Of a stretch of 31,044 bases of DNA, positions 25,515 through 31,044 are shown in pieces. The notes below the pieces were generated by a model. The model was given only the letters and a program-made list of their open reading frames with translations, searched no databases and had not been told where the DNA came from. The DNA comes from Mesostigma viride. Lineage: Eukaryota > Streptophyta > Mesostigmatophyceae > Mesostigmatales > Mesostigmataceae. Within the stretch, counting starts at the first letter, position 1, and every line of letters begins with the position of its first letter. The stretch lies in contig RPFO01001506.1 in assembly GCA_009746045.1 (NCBI GenBank), positions 1-31,044 of the forward strand, read 5' to 3'. The position numbers and the translations under genes were made by a program.

Positions 25515-26476
25515 GTCTAAGAAGAAGGGCGTATATCCATGCGCAGCTTGGGGACAATTGTTGAGGGAGAACTCTACCAAACATAAATAATCCTCCCAAT
25601 CACTACCCGAGCCATTAACATTGTGCCTAAGCGCTTCTTCTACTACTCTATTAAGACGCTCTACTAAATGAGAGGAGGAGGAGTGGTAGGCAGTACCGTA
25701 GGTAACCTTGGTACCGATGGCAGCGAAAAACTGCTGCCAAAAATCTGAGGTAAATAATTTATCCTTATCACTAATAAACTGCCTACTCAATCCATGATAT
25801 CGATATACATTATTGAGGTAAAGGCGAGCGCAGTCACGTGCGGTGAGTTCTAAAGGACACGGCACAAGATGGCACATACGAGTAAAACGATCTATGAACA
25901 CCAGGATTTGGGCATTGCCCCTATCATTCTTTCTAAAAGGTCCTACAAAATCCATCATGATAGAATCCCAAGGCATGATAGGGTCAGGCAAGGTCCTAGG
26001 TTCTGCTATCTGTCCTACATTATTGGGTTTCATTTCCTGGCAAGATTGACAAGTTCTAACATACTCATCCACATCCTTATAAAGGGAAGGCCAGTAATAA
26101 GAGCGGGCTACTAGGTCCCGTACCCGTTTACCACCCTGATGAGCAGCTAAGTCATGCAACTCAAAGAGCAAGGAGGAGCGACAGATAGGAGGGACATACA
26201 GGCGCCATTGAGGGGGAGAATCTGCTATCTGCACATATAAAAACCCACCTACAAATTTACAAGGGTGCTTGCCTAATTGTTGGGGATGTGCAGCAATGGC
26301 AGCTAATGCTTCCGGCTCAGTGGCCGTAAATCTACTAATAAGGCGTTCAAGATCAGAGGTAGGCATCGCTACAGAAGTATCCAGAACAGGTTTAAAGAGA
26401 TCTCCTACCGCCTTGCCAAAGAGAAGGGGAGGTCCTAGAGGAACTACGTTTTCATAAGACTTTCCTGACCTAGTCG
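25503..26476 (-). pseudogene. pol: Gypsy-2 integrase core (frame-disrupted at both ends)
   Basis: Open from 26366, with coding similarity extending to about 26476 (G-K-S-Y-E-N-V-V-P-L-G). It holds an H2C2 zinc finger (H-D-L-A-A-H...C-Q-S-C-Q) and the D,D,E core: M-M-D-F-V-G-P-F, F-I-S-D-K-D and S-S-H-L-V-E-R-L-N-R. It inserts cDNA into chromosomes. The link to RNase H is broken by a frame change in a G/A homopolymer tract (about 26507-26527). The C-terminus stops at 25503 (L-D-T-G-S), where the frame should continue toward the chromodomain. Core residues are intact, but the fused polyprotein is not. Confidence 0.85.
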
Positions 26477-28986
26477 CTATATGGCTAAGCGGTATAGAAA
26501 TTTTATTTTTCCCCTCCCCCCCACCGAGGCCACGGGGAGGGCCTCACACGGGAGAGAGAGTCCTACGTGAGAAAGGAGATCAGGCATGCGAACAGCTGTA
26601 TGAAAGAGGTAGGCATAGGAATCATCATCAGGTAGTTCACCATAAGGGTTTACACCCATAGTAGTAGGAACTAGAGTAGTATTGAGAACATCAAGGTCCT
26701 CGAAGAAGGAATAGTCTGCACGGCGAGAGAGTGCATCTGGTACTATGTTATCTACACCCTTGACATACTGAAGTTTAAAAGGGGAAAACTGTGCTAAAAA
26801 TTCCATCCAGCGCGCTTGCCGAGGGGTAAGGTTGGGTTGGGAGAGAAGATGGGTAAGGGGACGATGATCCGTTTGGATAACTAACCTATAAGGATCTAGC
26901 TCACAGGGTTCATTCAGGCAGACATCAAATTGAGCACCTTTAAGGAAGTGCTGCCACGCGTGGCAACAATACACCACAGCTAAGAGTTCCTGCTGGTGGA
27001 CGGGATAGTTACGCTCCGCAGGGAGCATTGTCCTAGAGATATACTCAATTGGCTGTAAGCCCTGACCCTGATCCTGGAGAAGGACACCACCTATAGCTAC
27101 TTTACTAGCATCTGTAGCCACAACAAAGGGTTTAGTAGTATCCGGTAGGATGAGTACAGGAGGGGAAAGGAGTAGGGATTTTAGGCACTGAAAAGCAGAC
27201 TGACACTCACTACTCCAAACAAAGGGGATATCCTTCTTTAATAAATGATTGATAGGGGCTGCTATAGTTGCGAAACGCGGGATAAAACGCCTGTAGTAAG
27301 AAGCAACTCCTAGGAAACTACGTACACCTTTAACGTCGGTAGGAGTAGGCCATTCCTGAATTGACTTAGTTTTATCCGGGTCGGTAGCGACCCCGGCATC
27401 TGAAAGAACGTGCCCTAAAAATGGGACACTCCTACCCGAACGAACTTTAGCACGGCGCGCCCACAAAGAATTTTCAGCCATTATTTCTAATACTTTCTTT
27501 AAATCACGTAGGTGCGTTTCAAAATCAGGAGAGTAAATGAGAATATCATCTAAGTAAGCTTGAGCACAAGAACGGTCATGCTCAGATAAAGAAACAGAGG
27601 AGAAGGAAGGATCTTTTAGATCAGAGGACACCTGAGGAAGATGAGAATTTCCCATAACAGGTCTAAGCACTTCATTCATTAACATTTGAAAAGAGGCAGG
27701 CGAGTTACAGAGTCCCATAGCCGCTACTCTAAACTGGTAATGACCAAAAGGGGTAGCAAAGGCGGTTTTATGGCAATCCTCAGGAGCTATCCGCAACTGC
27801 CAAAAACCATCCGCACAATCCAGTACTGTGAAACAAGTGGAACCTTTAACCTTATTAAATATATCATCAATACGAGGTAGAGGGTATTTAGATTTCACAG
27901 TAATATCATTCAACTTCCTATAATCAGTAACTAGGCGAAACTTGCCATTTGGCTTAGGAACTAACAGGACACCAGCTGAGTAGGGGGAGTTACTAGGCTC
28001 TATTAATCCTGCTTCTAATAATGACACTAAAATCTGTTTTAGTTCCTTTAACTCGGTAGGGCCCATTCTATACATCGGAGAGTGCGTAGGAACTGCACCG
28101 TCCTTGATAACTACACGGTGTAAAACAGAACGAGGAGGAGGATAAGAAGGAGTCTTTTCTTCAAATACTTTTGAGGAATCTATCACAGCCATGTATCTTA
28201 CTATTTCATTTTCAGTAAATCCTACTCCTATTGTATCCACTGTATTTACATCTATATCCACACTATCATTAGTGATAGGTATCTCTTGTACTTCTAACTG
28301 AAGGAACATACATAATAGGTATCCATTTTGCTTTAATTCAGAACGTAATTCGTCATTTGACATTAATACTTCAGGCATAGGTCTTACAGGAGGATCAACA
28401 GGTGTAGGAGGAGTAATATCTACCAAGGATAAGTTTTCCAATCTATAATGACGTTCAGGTACCCAGTAAGAGCTATCTGGAAACCAAATGACCATGGTAT
28501 CATAATTAATAGTAATCTTATTATCCTGGTGCCAATCTAATCCTAGTAATACATCAGCGGTAGTGATAGGGCCTATAGTGGCCGTCAGGTTGACAGTACG
28601 TCCTTGTATAACCATGGGAAGGGACACCGTACCCGGGGAATGACTGGTGCGACCATCAGCATAATGAACAGTAACGGGTTTGGTGTGAGGGGTAGGGACT
28701 AGTCCTAAACGTCTAACTAGGGCCTCGCTCACAAAGGAGCTAGCCGCCCCGCTATCTACCAACACAGAGACATTCAAGAGTTCATCAGCATGCAAGAAGG
28801 GGTCTACAACAGTGTGAGGGACGGTTAAACCACCATTCAAGAACATAAGAGGACGCACACGTAGTGGTAGGGAAGATTCAGCTCCTACAGAGGTTATAAA
28901 AACAGGCAGGCAAAAATTTTTATCTGGGGTACTATCTAAGGACCTGTCCAGGTTACCCCCGGCTGACAGGCCTACTGTTCCCCCTC
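26477..28986 (-). CDS. pol: Gypsy-2 pol: protease, reverse transcriptase, RNase H
   Basis: The frame is open from the G8 frameshift site; the first near-start codon is GTG at 28858. Numbering from there: aspartic protease with D-S-G-A at 35-38 and L-L-G-L-D-W near 104; RT with R-L-V-T-D-Y-R-K-L-N (308-317), T-V-L-D-C-A-D-G-F-W (344-353), L-C-N-S-P-A-S-F (383-390) and Y-L-D-D (435-438); RNase H with A-T-D-A-S (581-585), Q-Q-E-L-L-A-V and T-D-H-R-P-L-T. All catalytic residues are present, so the domains look functional in themselves. The frame ends at 26477 in the RNaseH-IN linker through the homopolymer frame change. Codon use is AT-leaning, unlike ORF3. Confidence 0.92.
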
Positions 28987-28993
28987 CCCCCCC
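28939..28993 (-). promoter_or_regulatory. Programmed -1 gag-pol frameshift signal, Gypsy-2 copy
   Basis: Gag codons read GAT-TTG-GGG-GGG-GAG-GGG-GAA-CAG-TAG. The heptamer G-GGG-GGG (28993-28987) allows a -1 slip. The -1 frame is then open all the way into protease (GGA-GGG-GGA-ACA-GTA and on). About 12 bases past the heptamer a stem forms between 28965-28973 and 28939-28948 (9 bp, one bulged base, about 16-base loop). Both parts are unchanged in Gypsy-1. A G7 heptamer is an uncommon slippery site, so a homopolymer indel is the alternative. Confidence 0.6.
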
Positions 28994-30721
28994 AAATCCA
29001 TAGGAACGAACCCCGAAGAAGACCCTGGCGGAAAAGCCACTGCTGGAGGGTCACGAGGGATTGAAGAGGGTGCGGGAGCCTGATTATCATAGGGGAACCC
29101 TGGGGATCCTGTCTGCACAGCATTCAGCCTACTAGGGGTAGCTGAAGGAATGCGTCCTGAAGTGGGACGAATAGGAGCACGCTGAGGGGTACGAGGAGGG
29201 CGAGCGTCGGGATGAGGGGGAGCACCCGAAAGGAACTTGGGGCACTCACGTTTAAGATGACCTACTTCCTTACAATGATAGCAGGTAATATGAGAGACAT
29301 CCAGAGCTGAAAGGTCAGTCACACAGATATCTAATTCTTCTACATAGGAGTTCTCCTCCTCAGGGGTAAGGATAATATTATTAATACGGGAACGGGTAGG
29401 AAGAGAAGGCGTGGAGAAGAAATCTGCTACACGTAAAAGATGCTGGCGCACATGCTTGAGGGGCAGGTCAGTAAAACGGTAGGCAGAGAACTGGCGTTTG
29501 ACTTCACGCAATAGGGGTCTACTGAGGCCCTGAAGGAAGCGGGCACGCACTTCTGCACCCGACAGATCCCTAATTCGTACCATCTGAGCATCAAACTCTT
29601 TCATATATTCTTTAAAGGATTTAGTACCCTGCTGTAAGGTACCAAAGGCTAATCTATCCTGCCAATCTGAATCAGGAGGGACTAAATGGTTCTCTAAACG
29701 CTTAAACAGTTCTGCTACAGAGTTAGGGTAGGCGTGAGAGGCCAAAGACTCACACTGAATGAGGTTAGCAAGCTCAGGAGTAATACAGGTTGTGAGATAG
29801 TGAGGAACTAATACAGCATCAGAAAGACGCCATCTATTATGATTCTGCCACGACTCCGTGTTCTGTGTAAGCAACATAATAAAGGTGAAAAACTGTTGAG
29901 GGGTAGACTTGACATCCAGCTTGGGAAGGTTAGCAAAGAGGGGAAGAGCAGGGGGCTTAGGGGGATTAGAAGAGTCAGTTTTTCCCATAGGGCCACTAGC
30001 TTCCACTGCTACATAAGCGGGATAGAAGGAAGGAAGAGGAAAAGTCTTGGGTAGGGGTCTAGACGGGCCACCGTTTCAGGCTGGTGCCCATAAGAGAAGG
30101 GGACAGTATATTGCTCACGAAGAGAGGAATAGGCAAAATGATCATAATTTCTGTCATCTAAGGGCATGGTGCTGAAATCACTATTAACTTCTAAATCAGC
30201 CACACGGGTAGGGACCTGGGCTGCCTCATAGGCCGTCTCAGGGTAGGACCAGGAAGCAGGTGGGTAAAAGGGAACTGCACTAGGGCGCCCAGAAGGACCG
30301 ACAGGGGCAGAGGCACGACCCGTGTTAAGAGCAGGCATGGAAGGAACAGGGTGGGAGGGAGGCCTAAAAACATTGTTAGTTAGTGAGGACCTGCTGGAGG
30401 GTTGAGCCAAGGTTGCAGGAGGGGCAGGGGCCTGGTTCAGGGTAAGGGAAGGGTCATCACTAAATCTAACTTGCATACGTTGACGTTGTTCATAGGTAGG
30501 AGGGGTAAGTGAGGGACGACGGCGACCATCAGCAAGCGGAGAAGAGAGGTGAGGCACGAAGATTACCTTGAGGAGTGAGATGGTGTACCGTTTCAAGTGA
30601 GTCCCGTCGGTTACCCCGATTGTTGTTTGTTGTTATTATTATTATTTATTATTTTATTATTATTATTCATAGTAGGAGTATTGGTAGGTATAGGCGACAG
30701 GTTACCACCCATTGGATCCAT
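28972..30721 (-). pseudogene. gag: Gypsy-2 gag (frameshifted)
   Basis: The start is near the ATG at 30721 (M-D-P-M-G-G). A TTA/TAA-rich microsatellite (30622-30668) disrupts the frame soon after. Coding continues in 30596-30009, ending after P-E-T-V-A. A 4-base deletion relative to Gypsy-1 (near 30061) then shifts the frame, and 30006-28972 carries the rest: capsid helices (F-K-E-Y-M-K-E-F-D-A-Q-M, V-K-R-Q-F-S-A-Y-R-F), the zinc knuckle C-Y-H-C-K-E-V-G-H-L-K-R-E-C (29283-29242) and a Pro/Ser tail ending G-G-E-G-E-Q-stop. It encodes the particle protein. The capsid and knuckle half is intact; the N-terminal half is out of frame with it. Confidence 0.85.
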
Positions 30722-30845
30722 TTTTGTTTAAGTAAATGATCAAAATCTAACTGAAAGCAACAAGGATAAAGGACAAGGCCTAATATAAGGCAAGGAAAGA
30801 AAAGGAAAAGATTTACTGGCTTAAAAGAAAGGAAACACATTTAAA

Positions 30846-31044
30846 TCAGTCCTTTTTAACAACAGTAATGGATAGGGAACCGAATTCCAAGGTGAGAGGA
30901 GTATCTAAGCTAGATGAGGATGCAGCCCTCTTAGGGGGAGACGAAGGAGGGGTAGCAAAATCTAGAGCTTCTACAGGAGGGCGACCAATGAGGGGTAGAA
31001 CGTACGTGTAGGCCTAGATCTGATACGCTATGGTCTATAAGGAA
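30846..31044 (-). pseudogene. Gypsy-2 ORF0, partial (hybrid-binding/viroplasmin-like ORF)
   Basis: The C-terminal part of the ORF0 homologue runs off the window. It ends S-I-T-V-V-K-K-D-stop (TGA at 30848-30846), as in Gypsy-1. One extra base near 30986-30990 (CATTGGTCG against CATGTTCG) shifts the frame between F-L-I-D-H-S and the Pro/Ser tail. The conserved hybrid-binding domain would lie mostly beyond base 31044. Confidence 0.7.

Larger units (their letters stand above)
21959..31044 (-). mobile_element. Gypsy-2: chromodomain Ty3/Gypsy element with extra ORFs (5' end beyond window)
   Basis: Minus-strand order: ORF0 (partial), gag, -1 frameshift signal, PR-RT-RNaseH, frame change, IN, frame change, chromodomain, ORF3, polypurine tract, 3' LTR. 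It is better preserved than Gypsy-1, but four frame disruptions (ORF0, gag, RNaseH-IN, IN-chromodomain) mean it is probably not autonomous. The 5' LTR lies to the right of base 31044. Confidence 0.85.

Noticed and set aside
1-31044. CRISPR array, prokaryotic operon or defence system
   Set aside because: No regular repeat-spacer array or bacterial-type gene order; the window is eukaryotic retrotransposon sequence.

Overview
The window is a repeat-dense piece of a eukaryotic nuclear genome. It is built almost entirely of nested LTR retrotransposons, all read on the minus strand. I see no host housekeeping gene, rRNA or intact tRNA gene, nor anything bacterial. The host cannot be named from this sequence. 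A chromodomain-bearing Ty3/Gypsy family beside Ty1/Copia-type elements would fit a fungus or another microbial eukaryote, but that is only a guess.

Layout, left to right. Bases 1-1030 are a degenerate heptamer minisatellite. Bases 1031-4692 hold the 5' part of a decayed Copia-type element ('Copia-B'): a gag zinc-knuckle remnant, a frameshifted ORF1 and a 647-bp LTR. Bases 4693-21249 are an old Ty3/Gypsy element ('Gypsy-1') that has been broken into pieces. A 688-bp terminally repeated, tRNA-like element sits in its pol at 6289-6976, flanked by a 12-bp target duplication. A young complete Copia-type element ('Copia-A', 8044-18202, TSD GGCAC) sits in its gag. The 3' LTR of Copia-A is itself split by a head-to-tail dimer of an unclassified repeat (8202-10529). 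Bases 21250-21958 are spacer with two 125-bp direct repeats. Bases 21959-31044 are a second copy of the Gypsy family ('Gypsy-2'), running off the right edge.

Combining the two Gypsy copies gives the family plan 5'-LTR (with an RG-rich ORF starting inside it), leader, ORF0 (RNase H1 hybrid-binding/viroplasmin-like domain), gag, -1 frameshift, PR-RT-RNaseH, IN-chromodomain, ORF3 (766 aa, unknown, in the env position), polypurine tract, LTR. Copia-A reads 5'-LTR, ORF1 (236 aa, unknown, shared with Copia-B), gag, an in-frame UGA, IN-PR-RT, a frameshift, RNaseH, polypurine tract, LTR. Its protease lies after integrase rather than before it.

The most unusual points are the IN-PR-RT order with a UGA-separated gag-pol, the extra ORFs (ORF1, ORF0, ORF3), and an LTR-internal ORF whose two copies differ mostly by synonymous changes. 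Nesting gives relative ages: Gypsy-1 is oldest, Copia-A is recent (its two 617-bp LTRs look identical), and the dimer inside its LTR is younger still. All calls come from reading sequence and translations by eye; no database search was run.
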